A stretch of 64,000 nucleotides of DNA, taken from contig CALIFY010000022.1 in the NCBI GenBank assembly GCA_938021675.1, positions 42,795-106,794 on the forward strand, written 5' to 3'. The first letter of the stretch is position 1, and each line of letters opens with the position of its first letter. This DNA comes from an uncultured Acidimicrobiales bacterium. Lineage in GTDB: Bacteria > Actinomycetota > Acidimicrobiia > Acidimicrobiales > SZUA-35. Shown piece by piece: positions 33,250 to 43,663 of the stretch. The notes beneath the pieces are model-generated. The model was not told the DNA's origin. It searched no databases and saw only the letters and a program-made list of their open reading frames with translations. Made by a program: the position numbers and the translations under genes.

Positions 33250-33264
33250 GCCCGACTATCGGGC
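33250..33264. terminator. Hairpin between convergent menD and DUF4328 genes
   Basis: GCCCGA-CTA-TCGGGC is a perfect 6-bp stem with a 3-base loop, and flanking GAT/ATC can extend it. It overlaps the last codons of the DUF4328-like gene. No T run follows. Confidence 0.35.
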
Positions 33265-33933
33265 TATCAGTGATCGACTCATGGTCGGTCGCATCACGGC
33301 CAGTCCAGCCTGGCGGGTGTTCACGACCGCAACTAGAGCGATTGCGCACGCTACCGACGCCATCAAAATCAGATCGGACAACAATGCCGCCCACTGCCAA
33401 TTCGACCAACCGATAGCCGTCTCGGGCCTGAGTAACCGAAGGCCGACCTGGATGACTGCGCCCTCGATAAACAGGATCCACCAGCCGAGAACGAGAATAG
33501 GTGTCAACCCGCCGACCTGGGACGGGTCGGCCGGTTTTTCGGCCAGTTCGCGCATCATGGCCGGCGGACGTACGAGGTTGAGGAGCGGCACAACCCAGGC
33601 GACGACGGCCCACCACGACGGTAGGCCAGCCATACCGACGGCCGCTAAACGCCGGTAACAGCCGAGAAACCACCATCCGAACCCTGCGGCGGCCATGAGC
33701 ACGGCGAGCAACACGGCGACATTGGCCACCGTCGAAAGTGTCGAGCTGAAGTCAAGACCTACGGTGTCGATCGACGCGCCGCCTCGCAGCCGGTTGCCTT
33801 TGACGATGTCTACCGAAAGGGCGGCAACGTCGATCGTGAGAGCCATCATCACGGCTCCCAACCCGACACGGGCGGGGACGGCAGAACGCGGCGTGGTCAC
33901 CTGATCGATGGCTCCTGCATTAGGCCCATACAT
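33256..33933 (-). CDS. DUF4328-like membrane protein
   Basis: About 225 residues with five or six predicted membrane helices. The segment VVAWVVPLLNLVRPPAMMRELA matches the conserved WxxPxxNLxxPxxxxxE core of DUF4328, a family of unknown function common in actinobacteria and often near signalling or secretion genes. I see no catalytic motif. ATG 33933 (MYGPNAGAID) is preferred; the frame extends to 33969. The stop converges on menD with 47 bp between. It lies between menD and the giant gene on the same strand as the giant gene, 50 bp beyond its stop, so it may have arrived with it, but a link is not shown. Confidence 0.6.
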   Translation of the reverse strand: MYGPNAGAIDQVTTPRSAVPARVGLGAVMMALTIDVAALSVDIVKGNRLRGGASIDTVGLDFSSTLSTVANVAVLLAVLMAAAGFGWWFLGCYRRLAAVGMAGLPSWWAVVAWVVPLLNLVRPPAMMRELAEKPADPSQVGGLTPILVLGWWILFIEGAVIQVGLRLLRPETAIGWSNWQWAALLSDLILMASVACAIALVAVVNTRQAGLAVMRPTMSRSLIAR

Positions 33934-34052
33934 AGCACATGGTCTTGTCCGAGCAGGCGCACCGGCCAAAGTTCACGGTCCGAACCGCTGAGCTCTTTGG
34001 CCGGACGCCGGTGCCATCGCGAGGGTCCGACCACGCCATCGGGCCGTCGGAC

Positions 34053-37000
34053 TCATCGGGGAGCTAATCTCCGACGCCTTCTGCGCGACGGCTCTGAAGA
34101 AGCAACTGCATGAGGGCGAGAGGAAGCAGAGCGGGGCACCGATGTCTGGCTCCGCCGACCAACTCGGGGCGGCGACTCGGGTGACGTCTCCGGTCGGGGG
34201 GCCGGAGGTGGACTCGCCAAACGTTCTGCGATCTGGCCCCTCCATTCTTCGACTTCGATCGGTGGAACACCAGACGGCGGCCCGTCGGCCTCAGATTGCC
34301 TTGGCGCTGCCGACCCATTCCTCTCGGTGGTAATCGACACCGGCGGGACCGGGTCCGCCCAGTTTGGGGGAAACTTCGGCTCAGCACCTATCGCCACTCC
34401 AAGGTTGCGACCTACCAATTCGATAGGGGTTTCCATTCCCGCATTTACCCATAACCACGATCCGTCAGTAGCGACGACACCTTTGGGTTCAAGTCGTGGG
34501 ATGCCATCGGTGAACACGACCGTTCGATTCAGAGTATTCGATAGTTGGACCGCGAAGGGAGCCGTTCCCGGTCCGACCAAGACCAGCACATTTCCGTCGG
34601 GCACAAGACCCCGCAATGACTCAGCGAACCTTTCGGCGGTTCCATCCCCAGCGATCAGAGCAGTGCCATCGACGTTCACAACAGTCGTCGCCTTGAAGCT
34701 TGGCACGGCCCGGGCCCCAATCGCACCATCGAGCGAAGACCGGTGGCCACGATCTCTTTCTCCCGGTTCGTACCAGCCAGAACGCGTCCGCTCCCGCGTA
34801 AGCACGACACCTTCTCGATCCGCTCGTTCGGGGGACATCTGGACGGTGACTGCGTTCGCTGCTTTGAACGTTCGCTGAAACACCGTCTTTTGACCATCCC
34901 ACGAAGAGGTGGCGTCGATCTCGATAGAAATAGTTGCGTCAGCCGTTGTCTCGATAAAGACGCCGCTGACGGCGCTTCGAGTATCTTGGAAACTCCAGAC
35001 ACCTTGATTGCTGGCATTGGTCCGCCCTCGCTCGAATCCGAGTGCACCAAATCCAGCTTCTGAGAACGCATCTACACCACTGGCGCCTCTTTCGGTGTTG
35101 ACCGGCATAAATGTAGATCGGGATGCATTCGTTTCGGTTCCCAGGAAGTGTTGATGCACGTCGACATCGCGAATCGTGATCTTGCCGAGCTGCGAACCGA
35201 GACCTCTCGGGTTACTCAGTGTTACCGCCACCCGAAGCTTCCCATCCAGGCTTCTCCAGACCGCGGCGCTACGTCCGAGGTCCCGGGTGACACCGCCCGG
35301 CACCGCGATCGCGTTCTCTAACAGCTGCCTCAGGCCACCTAAATTCAGCAACGTCCGCAACGATTTACCGGTATCGCTGGAGAACCGGCCAAGCTGTTTC
35401 GCTTTGTTTTTCTCCGGTCCGGTATCGAAATCGAGCTCGGCGAAGAACCGCTCTCGCAATTCGCGTACAACGTCGGTTGACAGGTCGGTAATCACCGCAT
35501 CGATGCTGTTCGCTACCAACGGCATGTTCGGTGTCGACTCATCGGAGCCAACGACCTCCACCCGAGTTCTCGGCTCGTTTCCAGTTGAGAGATCAACACC
35601 TTCTAAACGCAACGATGGTGTACTAGCCGGCACCAACACGGCTTCCTCGAACATAAATCGCCCCAACGCGATCTCTCGCGGACGGAAGCTTCCCGGATGG
35701 GACGAACTATCACCAACCGAGCGACGACTAACGATTTCACCGAACGCTCCGGCCGACAGATGATTGACGGCCACGCTGGGAACCCTACTCGTGCGTAAGG
35801 TCACCGTTAGCTCAACAGTGCCAACGTACGTATTGGCGCCCTGTTCGTAGATAAAGTCACGAATTACGCCACCGTATTCCGTCCCGCCCACCTCGGATCC
35901 AAAGGAGCGCTCAGCCGCCGTGATACCAAATCCAGCCTGACCGTTCACCGGGCCCTTTGCTCCCCCGTCACCCAATCCACTCATTGCGACCGCATTCTGT
36001 TTGACACGCGAGTTGTCGACTCGATCGATACCGCGACTTCTCCCCGAGATCCCAGCGGCTGGGTCGTGACCGGCAAATGTATATGACCCCGCACGCTTTG
36101 CCGTGAGAATCAGTTCGGACTCAAACTGGCCGAAGTACCCATCCGTTTGCCGTAACGGGATACTGTATCCACCAGCGAGCATTTCGGAGAGTTTTGCCTT
36201 AAGTGCCGCAGGAGAAAATGCTGCTCGTATCGGGCCGTCAAGAGAGCGGACTGGTGGAAACAGGCTGGTTCTTTGGCCATTCAGAGACCAACCTGAGGGT
36301 CGAGCGTTCACGTCTGGCCTTACACGCAGCAGTGGATTTGAGTTGACTATTCGGTGCTCGATCGCCGCGCCGAGTTGACCCGCCCAATACTCCACTTTTC
36401 GGCGTAATCCACTGGCAGTTTCACGTCTAGTCCAATCGACTGGCAGTGACGAGTCTCTCGACCTCATTCTGACCGATTTCTCGATCGAACTCTCAAACCT
36501 ACGACCATCACCCAGGTTGCCGATAGGAGTCAACGATCTCGTGTATCCAGAACCGGGAATCTTCGCCGAGTCGACCACTTCTTGCAGCCCGGTGGGGACT
36601 TGCACAGTCTCAGCAACGTCCGAACGTTCTCTAAGTAACGAGAGGCCGTTCGCAAGCTCTACTGTCCGAACAGTCCGCTTCGGTGCCGACCCACCGACAC
36701 CGGTCATTCCGGTCGATTCGGTCAACGTGACTGTAGCTCGCACATCCGCTGTGAACGGCTCCATAAGAGCCTTCGCTCTATAGACGGCGGCCTCGATTTT
36801 TCCAACGCTCGCACCCGACTCCGCAGTACCAGCACGGGGCATACCGACGTTGCTGACACCTACGGACCCAGCACCGTCACCGGCGATCCCGAAGTTCACA
36901 CCCTTGCGGACGACATGGCCGCGCTCACCGCCATACTCGTGACGAAGAGTACTATTATTCCCTTGAATTACTGCCACTTCGAGTGGCGAACCCGTAGACC

Positions 37001-40000
37001 GCAACTCGCCAATCGCCAGCTCGACCCTCAACGCTCGTTTAGTGTAGGCCGGCGAAGCAACACTGAATCTTTGGGTGCCTATTTGATGATGTTCTTCTTG
37101 AATTTGGAGGGTGAGTCCTCCCGGCCTGATGAACTCAGATAGATTCGAGCGAGCGTTGTCTTGAGCGGTAACCATATCCAACACGCCACCGGCATCGTTG
37201 TAATTTATTCCCGCTGAATCGAGTAGAGATTCGATCTCTGCCCGAAGCTTGCCCATGCCGGGCACATCGATAATGTTGTCTAACCCGACATCGGGCTCCA
37301 CGGTCCGCACAATCGACCCAGACGCTAAATCGGTTTGCGTCGAACTGTTGGCTACCAACATCGATGCCGGCAGCCAGAAAAAGGCACGACTAGGTGACAG
37401 CGAACGAAACGATTCTCCATCGTTCTTCTTCCGACTCGAGACATCGTCTGGCTCCTTTTCGTTTTCCACAACAAGGTCGATGTCAAAGTTAACCGGGGCC
37501 TCAAATGACACACTCGGATCGATGAACGTGATTTCAGAGTGCCGACCGTCCTGCCCTTCTAGTGTTGTGCCGTACTTCTTATTGTACGCCCAAGCAGCAC
37601 CGGCTTTCGCAGCATATTTTCCACCCTTTCCTGAGATGTTTGCTCCAAAGCTCCAAGTCGTCTTGTCAGTCGCAATACGACCAGTAGTCGACTTGTGGAG
37701 GACTCTTAGGCTGAGAGAGTGATCTTTCGACACTCCTGTCTTGACGATTTCCCCCACATCCATTGTGGCGGCAACTCTTGCGATGATCTTTCTCCGTTGA
37801 GCCACGAGTACACCGGTTGGCTCAAGTATTCTGTTTGTAACAGGAATCGAGGCCGACACCCCTGCGCCGAAAAGTTCGTCTTGCCGAGCAACCAGCGACT
37901 GAGGACTAAAGACGGCCTCGAACACTCGCCGAACTTCTACTTTTTCTCGAAAATCTAGGCGATCGAGCGTAGGGGTTAGGTGACTCATCAACTTGTCAAC
38001 TATCGAGCTCGATCCCGACAACGTCTCGATGAACGCGCCGCCAAGTCCGTTGCCGTTGGCAATGTTCGCCGGAAGGCGCTCACCATCGGCCAATCCACTC
38101 CGACCGCTGTCGTAACCCGACACAGAACGAGGTGAACCCTCTTGCAGAGTGTCGCCCCCCTCGGCGGCACGTTCAAACCTGGACCTGTCAGCACTCGGCA
38201 CTAACACGTTGGCCGGAGCTTGTGCTGTACTGATCCTCCTCTCACCTAACCCACTCACTTCAACCTGAGCGTTAAAAACAGCTTTGTAGCGCACTACGTT
38301 GCCGGCGAACTCGATAATTCGACCAAAGTCACCCAGAACCCCTGCCCGTATAGCGCGACTACTCTCTCGTTCGAAACCAAGCCGAGCGAACCCACTTACT
38401 GGGGCCACATCCTTGAATAGGGTTGCGACAGGCAGACCCAAGGAGCCGGCATTTGAACGGAGAGTCAAAGCCCGTCGATTTAGTTTCGCAAGGCTGCGTT
38501 TTTCAACATAGTGGGGCGTTTCGCCTACTGCTTGTATACTCTCTGCGACCAGGCGAACGGTAACAACAAACTCTCGACCATTGCGGTCAACCATGACTTC
38601 CGATGTAATTCCTGCTGCCGTCTCAGTCGGAAATTGAAGGGCTCTACCTTCGGACAAGAACTGCGAGACCTGAGCGAAAGCCTGACTACCTACCGGAACC
38701 TCATCTCCGACACTACGACGGAATGCGTCGACGACGGCTGATGTGTCTATCGATTCCAGAACAGCAGCACTATCACTTAATAGCGACCCTGCATCGGCGG
38801 CGACATCGATTCTTTCGGCCCTTCCGAATTCTCGGGCATCGTGTTGCGCCATAGCGTCGGTAACGGTCGATTCGTTTGGTACATCGATGCTACCGGTGAT
38901 GTCTATCTGCCGAGAGGGACCTGCGCTATCTACACTCTCAACCGTCAAAACTCCATCGACCTTGAACACGGTGCGGTCTCCGTCACCACGAGGTCCAGCG
39001 GTGGTTCTGATCGTAGAGCTGGCATTCATTTCTCGCGACCTACCGGTTCTACTTCCCAAAGATAGCCCGGCGGCGAGAAATGGAGAAATCGGATAACTGG
39101 CGGATAGTCCAAAAAATTTGGCCCCCGTGCGACCATAATTGGAGTCTGCCGAACGCATGGCAAACGGTGACAATTTGACCTTCATCCCCGGAGGCAGATC
39201 AGTGGCAAGAGCCGTTGCCTGTTGCCACTGCTCGGGACTCACCTCGAACCGCAATCGATACCCGTGGTCTCCCGATGCCACGACGAGGCCTTCTAGCAAG
39301 GCTCGCATATCGGTCGAATCGATGCCCGCATCGGCTACGGCTGCCGAGATGTTCCCTGGAACGTCTAGCTCTGCAAGAAGCGAAGAGAGCGATCGACCGT
39401 GTCGACCTGCAACTGTCAGGAGACGGGCTTGCCCGAGGCCCCGGCGTGGAATCAACGTTCGTTTCGGCTCGTCAGCTCGCTGATAGCTGTCAAGGTCGTT
39501 TCGGTATGCGGTCATGGCCTCGCGGAGAGCATCGCCTGTTTGCTGATTCGCGGTCTGAGCCAAGAACACCGCCTCGTCGGCGGTCTCCCACGGTCGAAGG
39601 TTGGCCGACACCGTACGGGCCTCTGCGGCGGCAGCTCTCGCCCTCGCTACGGCGTCGTTCGCCTTTGAGACACTTCGGCGAATCTGCGACTCGAACTCCG
39701 GCCCAAGGAGTTGCTTCGCTTCGTGCGCACGCGCTCTCCCGTCGACGGCCGCCTTATCGGCCAGCGAAGCCACCTCCGTCGCAGTTCGTGCCCGTGCGAT
39801 CTCACGGTCCCGGGCGAAAGGAGCATCAGCCCTCGCTGTATCGGCCTGAGTCCTGCGGCTCACCAAATTCCGCCCACCGGATGAGCGATCGACGGTAAGC
39901 GCTGGGTTCGCTGGATCCGTCCTGCCCGGCCAGGCGGCTGCGTGGTGAGCGTCCCGCGCCCTGTTGCGAGCGTCGTCTGCCAATCGTAAAACCGATTCCA

Positions 40001-42002
40001 GACGATTGCTGTGATCTCGAAGCCGCGTACGCACGGCGTCGAGTCCGTTCGCCAACGCCGTGGCACCGTCACCCCGCGATCCCGCTGCAAGCCGATGGCG
40101 ATCGTCGACGATGGCAATGTCGGCCCTGACCGCCGCCACCTTCTTTTGAACGACGTTGTACCGATTGTCGGCGTCACGTACCGCATTCGCGGCGCGCTCG
40201 CCGACCGATGGGACGGTCGTGTTGTGAGACGCTCTGACCGAAGACCGAGACCTCGGCGCCCCAGTTTCGCCCTCCGAGTCGGTCGAGTCGCCAGACCCGG
40301 CTTCGGTCGCCGCCACATATGACTGGAGGCGATGGCCCCAAAATCCCGAGCCCGGACTGGCCGAGAATGGCGCCCGGACATCGGCAGACGAGGCGCCGCC
40401 TGACGGTTGAACAGCGGAGGGTTGGACACCAGATCGAGGGCTGCTGACCGTTCCGGGTGCTGTGCCGGTCCGACCTGTAGGCGCGGTACCCGACGGTGCA
40501 GTTCCTGTTGGGGCAGTCTCGACGACACGTCGTTCCAGGCGGTTCACCAAGGAGCTCCTTTGGGCATCATGTGACGTGGTGCCAAGCCTGGTTGAGCTGC
40601 TGCTGTCGGTGTTGTTCAACACTCCCGAAATGTTTCGGGCGCTGGGCTGCGACCCGGTCGGAGTGGACGCCTCCGAGGTATTCCCGCCACCAGCTTCAAC
40701 TCGACGGTCGCCAACCGACGGTGACCCAACACCAGCTGGTCCGTCCCGATGGGGATAGGTGGCAGGGCCGGCCACTTCGTTTCTCGAACCCGGCCAGCCG
40801 GTGCTGCTGCCCTCCGACGTCGTCTCGCCATGCAGGACTGTCGCTACTGGGCTCCCAGATTGAGCGACCGACCGAAGTGGCTGGCTCGTCGACTGCCGAT
40901 CGGATGCTCCGAGCCCCGCCAACCCGTTTCCGCTCGTTTCGGCACCCGACAACGACCCCTCAGCCTGACCTGCCCCGGGTGCCCCTTGGCTCAGCACCAT
41001 CCCGTCGGTCGGCGCGTCGGCCGCTGGCGAGCCGCTCGCAAGATCACCACCGACCGAGGGTTGTGGCCCGTGGTTGCCCGTCGTGAGATCGTCGACCGAG
41101 AGGTCTGACGATCTGTGGTGTGCCGAAAGCACGTCGACTCCGTCGTAGTGGCCAGCCACTTCTCCTGCACCGTCAACTCCTCCCTCGGCCGCACCCGACG
41201 TGGCGGACCTCCAGTCGGCGATCCACCCAGAACCGGTTGCCAGCCCCGAAAACCCATCACTCAAGTAGCCTTCGGCGGCGCCGGTCGCTGATCCGGAACC
41301 AAGCTTCCATGACGCGGTCGCCACCCGCCCCCGAACCTGGCTCCCTACCACCCCTCGGCCGAGCCCAAAACCGGCGCTAATCACTCCTCCAATCACACCA
41401 GACAACGAGCTATTGGCCAACATAGACGCGTCTAGCGAATGGCGTTTACCTGCGATAATTTGAGCAATTTGCACTGCAGCATCCATTCCAACTTCTATCA
41501 CTACCCCAAAGACGATCGACTTGACCAACACGCAAATGACCCGCATCGCGAAGTGTCGTCCGACGGCGACAATTGCTGGAATCGCCGACAACGACGCGCC
41601 ACCAGTGGGGATAGCGAGATGAATGAGATAGATGATCTGCAGAGCAAGGATCAATAGTTCTGCGGCGATTATCCACTTGGAATACTGCACATTCAGAGCA
41701 ACGTCATACAAATATTGACCGAGCTCGCGGCATCCGGTAGCCAGCCCACCCAGAACTGGGGGGTTTCCAGAAACAAGCTCTACCAGTGCGGCACGGAACT
41801 CCTCCGATGCGGTGCCCTCGAAGGCCCCTAGTGCCGCCCCGACGACCGTGATGACCTCATCGGTAAACTGCTCTACCTCGTTGGCCGAGTCGAACCACAC
41901 CTGAGCAAGTGCCCACAGCTCGTCCTCATCGACTTCGGGCCACTCCATGCCACCGAGAGCTCCGAATACCGCCCGAACCTCAGAGGGAAGGGAAACAGCC
42001 AT
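34053..42002 (-). CDS. Giant WXG100-like repeat protein, probable type VII-exported polymorphic effector or scaffold
   Basis: One frame of 2649 residues. Residues 1-110 match the WXG100-like helical module at the start of actinobacterial giant exported proteins (start MAVSLPSEVRAVFGALGG, then WPEVDEDELWALAQVWFDSA). Hydrophobic helices fill about 108-215. A Ser/Gly/Pro-rich linker (about 280-600) is followed by an Ala/Arg-rich probable coiled coil (about 610-800). From about 920 to 2430 runs a long beta-rich region with repeated units containing TVELTVTL-like strands and Tyr-Gly-rich blocks. The last 200 residues have a short domain (GNVLVLVGPGTAPFAVQL) and then a disordered tail ending in six arginines. 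No protease, nuclease or other toxin motif is recognised. The sequence looks lower in GC than its neighbours. No ESX core genes are in the window. ATG 42002 has a weak GTGGGG site. Confidence 0.7.
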   Translation of the reverse strand: MAVSLPSEVRAVFGALGGMEWPEVDEDELWALAQVWFDSANEVEQFTDEVITVVGAALGAFEGTASEEFRAALVELVSGNPPVLGGLATGCRELGQYLYDVALNVQYSKWIIAAELLILALQIIYLIHLAIPTGGASLSAIPAIVAVGRHFAMRVICVLVKSIVFGVVIEVGMDAAVQIAQIIAGKRHSLDASMLANSSLSGVIGGVISAGFGLGRGVVGSQVRGRVATASWKLGSGSATGAAEGYLSDGFSGLATGSGWIADWRSATSGAAEGGVDGAGEVAGHYDGVDVLSAHHRSSDLSVDDLTTGNHGPQPSVGGDLASGSPAADAPTDGMVLSQGAPGAGQAEGSLSGAETSGNGLAGLGASDRQSTSQPLRSVAQSGSPVATVLHGETTSEGSSTGWPGSRNEVAGPATYPHRDGPAGVGSPSVGDRRVEAGGGNTSEASTPTGSQPSARNISGVLNNTDSSSSTRLGTTSHDAQRSSLVNRLERRVVETAPTGTAPSGTAPTGRTGTAPGTVSSPRSGVQPSAVQPSGGASSADVRAPFSASPGSGFWGHRLQSYVAATEAGSGDSTDSEGETGAPRSRSSVRASHNTTVPSVGERAANAVRDADNRYNVVQKKVAAVRADIAIVDDRHRLAAGSRGDGATALANGLDAVRTRLRDHSNRLESVLRLADDARNRARDAHHAAAWPGRTDPANPALTVDRSSGGRNLVSRRTQADTARADAPFARDREIARARTATEVASLADKAAVDGRARAHEAKQLLGPEFESQIRRSVSKANDAVARARAAAAEARTVSANLRPWETADEAVFLAQTANQQTGDALREAMTAYRNDLDSYQRADEPKRTLIPRRGLGQARLLTVAGRHGRSLSSLLAELDVPGNISAAVADAGIDSTDMRALLEGLVVASGDHGYRLRFEVSPEQWQQATALATDLPPGMKVKLSPFAMRSADSNYGRTGAKFFGLSASYPISPFLAAGLSLGSRTGRSREMNASSTIRTTAGPRGDGDRTVFKVDGVLTVESVDSAGPSRQIDITGSIDVPNESTVTDAMAQHDAREFGRAERIDVAADAGSLLSDSAAVLESIDTSAVVDAFRRSVGDEVPVGSQAFAQVSQFLSEGRALQFPTETAAGITSEVMVDRNGREFVVTVRLVAESIQAVGETPHYVEKRSLAKLNRRALTLRSNAGSLGLPVATLFKDVAPVSGFARLGFERESSRAIRAGVLGDFGRIIEFAGNVVRYKAVFNAQVEVSGLGERRISTAQAPANVLVPSADRSRFERAAEGGDTLQEGSPRSVSGYDSGRSGLADGERLPANIANGNGLGGAFIETLSGSSSIVDKLMSHLTPTLDRLDFREKVEVRRVFEAVFSPQSLVARQDELFGAGVSASIPVTNRILEPTGVLVAQRRKIIARVAATMDVGEIVKTGVSKDHSLSLRVLHKSTTGRIATDKTTWSFGANISGKGGKYAAKAGAAWAYNKKYGTTLEGQDGRHSEITFIDPSVSFEAPVNFDIDLVVENEKEPDDVSSRKKNDGESFRSLSPSRAFFWLPASMLVANSSTQTDLASGSIVRTVEPDVGLDNIIDVPGMGKLRAEIESLLDSAGINYNDAGGVLDMVTAQDNARSNLSEFIRPGGLTLQIQEEHHQIGTQRFSVASPAYTKRALRVELAIGELRSTGSPLEVAVIQGNNSTLRHEYGGERGHVVRKGVNFGIAGDGAGSVGVSNVGMPRAGTAESGASVGKIEAAVYRAKALMEPFTADVRATVTLTESTGMTGVGGSAPKRTVRTVELANGLSLLRERSDVAETVQVPTGLQEVVDSAKIPGSGYTRSLTPIGNLGDGRRFESSIEKSVRMRSRDSSLPVDWTRRETASGLRRKVEYWAGQLGAAIEHRIVNSNPLLRVRPDVNARPSGWSLNGQRTSLFPPVRSLDGPIRAAFSPAALKAKLSEMLAGGYSIPLRQTDGYFGQFESELILTAKRAGSYTFAGHDPAAGISGRSRGIDRVDNSRVKQNAVAMSGLGDGGAKGPVNGQAGFGITAAERSFGSEVGGTEYGGVIRDFIYEQGANTYVGTVELTVTLRTSRVPSVAVNHLSAGAFGEIVSRRSVGDSSSHPGSFRPREIALGRFMFEEAVLVPASTPSLRLEGVDLSTGNEPRTRVEVVGSDESTPNMPLVANSIDAVITDLSTDVVRELRERFFAELDFDTGPEKNKAKQLGRFSSDTGKSLRTLLNLGGLRQLLENAIAVPGGVTRDLGRSAAVWRSLDGKLRVAVTLSNPRGLGSQLGKITIRDVDVHQHFLGTETNASRSTFMPVNTERGASGVDAFSEAGFGALGFERGRTNASNQGVWSFQDTRSAVSGVFIETTADATISIEIDATSSWDGQKTVFQRTFKAANAVTVQMSPERADREGVVLTRERTRSGWYEPGERDRGHRSSLDGAIGARAVPSFKATTVVNVDGTALIAGDGTAERFAESLRGLVPDGNVLVLVGPGTAPFAVQLSNTLNRTVVFTDGIPRLEPKGVVATDGSWLWVNAGMETPIELVGRNLGVAIGAEPKFPPNWADPVPPVSITTERNGSAAPRQSEADGPPSGVPPIEVEEWRGQIAERLASPPPAPRPETSPESPPRVGRRSQTSVPRSASSRPHAVASSEPSRRRRRRLAPR

Positions 42003-42294
42003 TGCCCCACCAGTTCAGGAACATTGCGTTCGGTTTATGTGACAAAAAGTACCCCATGCTGAACGGGGAGAAGAGTCATACCCATGCCCTTCTTTTTACA
42101 CAGAAAGACTAACCGTCAGGCTTCAGCGAGGCGAACTCTTGGTGTCGACAACCTTAACGCTAAAAAAGCACGTCCTCACCGATTCATACGTGACGACTGT
42201 CGCTAGCGCCCTGCACGTGAATCGACTACAATGCGCTACTTATACCCAAACAGAACGGGAGTATCCGATGTCCCTGTTCCGTTGAAATTCGCCG
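42003..42294. other. Intergenic region upstream of the giant gene
   Basis: This 292-bp stretch is AT-richer than its surroundings and holds no convincing gene. A TATAAG box on the minus strand (42239-42244) and a TACAAT box on the plus strand (42227-42232) are the only promoter-like sites. A WXG100-type small partner gene, often found before such giants, is not present. Confidence 0.5.
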
Positions 42295-43608
42295 TCACGG
42301 GACGATCAGCGCTCCCAACATGGCCCGAAATTTGGCCCTGGTTTCGGCCAATTCTGCCGAGGGGTCGCTATCGGCGACCACACCGACTCCGGCAAATAAT
42401 CGAGTTTCGAGTCCGCCTAATTGTGCCGACCGGAGACCGACGGCAAACGCTCCATTTCCACCGCTATCGACCCACCCGACGGGGCCGGCGTAGCGGCCCC
42501 GCTCAGCCTGTTCCACCGCGCCGATCAAGGCCAACGCATCGGCCTGCGGCATCCCGCCGACGGCGGGGGTTGGGTGGAGGGCGGCGACCAGTTCCAACAC
42601 CGATGATGCCGGCCCCGATAACCGGCCCTCCACCAGGGTACCGAGGTGGTGGACGTTGGCCAGCGTCACAATCGAAGGCTCCGGTTCCGCATCGACGTAG
42701 GAACAAAACGGGAGCAGATTATCGAGAAGCCAGTCGATCGTGATGCGATGCTCCCAACGATCCTTCTTCGACCCGAGCAGACTGGCGGCCTGCCGTTGAT
42801 CGAGTGCCGGATCGGATGAGCGAGAGGCCGTGCCGGCGAGCGGATGCGCTCGTACCACGTCGCCCAAACGGGAAACCAGAAGCTCCGGCGACGCCCCAAC
42901 GAAGCCATCGACAAGAAACAACGCGGCGGTGGGGAACACCGCGTGAAGCCGATCGATCACCGATTGGGGCCGGATGGCAACGTCGGTCTTCAGTACCAAC
43001 TCCCGGGCCAGCACCGCCTTGGTCAGCTCCCCGTCCCGGATTCGAGCCGTGACACCAGCCACGATCTCATCTCGCCACACCTCGGGCGGAAGTACCGACG
43101 CTAAGTCAAAGGTTGTCGGCTCGTCACCGGTGGCCGGTTCGGCCATCAACCCGTCGATCTCAGCCTTGGCGGAGGCGGCAAGGTCGGCGGGCGAGGCATC
43201 CTGGGGACCGATGACCGTCAGCCAACGCCGACCTTGACCGTCGCTGCCGACGACGATTCGGGGAACGACAAGTTCGCCTGATCGTTTCGGGTCGAACGGC
43301 AACGCAGCAAGAGCAACCGGGCCCGTCCCGGGCCAGTCCGGTGTGGCCGCCGACTCATGACCGGGACCAACCAGAGCCCCGAGCGCCTCTGCGGCCCGAC
43401 CGTGACCGCCCGGCCGGTCTACCCGAATTCGGCCAGCCTCACCGACGCCGGCGAGTGTGAAGCCACCATGAGACCAAAGGAGCCCAGCCCTCGCACCGAT
43501 AGCAACCGTCGACACGTCGTCGTCCAGGCGAACGGTTACCGCGTGGCCATGAGGTGGCTGCGGAGGGTTGTCATCAGCGGTAGCGGTCAACTTGGCTGGC
43601 TCGGACAC
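42295..43608 (-). CDS. menF: Isochorismate synthase
   Basis: A chorismate-utilising enzyme of about 437 residues that isomerises chorismate to isochorismate for MenD. The C-terminal catalytic domain shows KAVLARELVL (with the catalytic Lys of isochorismate synthases), FVGASPELLVSRLGDVVRAH, PLAGTASRS, the Mg-site HHLGTLVEGRL, and HPTPAVGGMP ending in RYAGPVGWVDSGGNGAFAV. I chose GTG 43608 (VSEPAKLTATADD), 7 nt from a TACCCT box (43616-43621); the frame extends to 43737, which would overlap the divergent SRPBCC gene. The salicylate-making group has the same fold; the nearby men genes favour menaquinone. Confidence 0.9.
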   Translation of the reverse strand: MSEPAKLTATADDNPPQPPHGHAVTVRLDDDVSTVAIGARAGLLWSHGGFTLAGVGEAGRIRVDRPGGHGRAAEALGALVGPGHESAATPDWPGTGPVALAALPFDPKRSGELVVPRIVVGSDGQGRRWLTVIGPQDASPADLAASAKAEIDGLMAEPATGDEPTTFDLASVLPPEVWRDEIVAGVTARIRDGELTKAVLARELVLKTDVAIRPQSVIDRLHAVFPTAALFLVDGFVGASPELLVSRLGDVVRAHPLAGTASRSSDPALDQRQAASLLGSKKDRWEHRITIDWLLDNLLPFCSYVDAEPEPSIVTLANVHHLGTLVEGRLSGPASSVLELVAALHPTPAVGGMPQADALALIGAVEQAERGRYAGPVGWVDSGGNGAFAVGLRSAQLGGLETRLFAGVGVVADSDPSAELAETRAKFRAMLGALIVP

Positions 43609-43663
43609 GGCCTCGAGGGTAGAGGGCGCCACAGCGACGGGTGAGACCGGGCACACTGGGAGC

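Noticed and set aside
34053..42002. RHS/YD-repeat or adhesin assignment for the giant protein
   Set aside because: No YD repeats or LPxTG-type anchor are visible, and the N-terminus matches the WXG100-like module instead.
42231..42743. Plus-strand frame of 170 codons after a TACAAT box
   Set aside because: It is antisense to the end of menF and Arg/Pro-rich; no homologous features.
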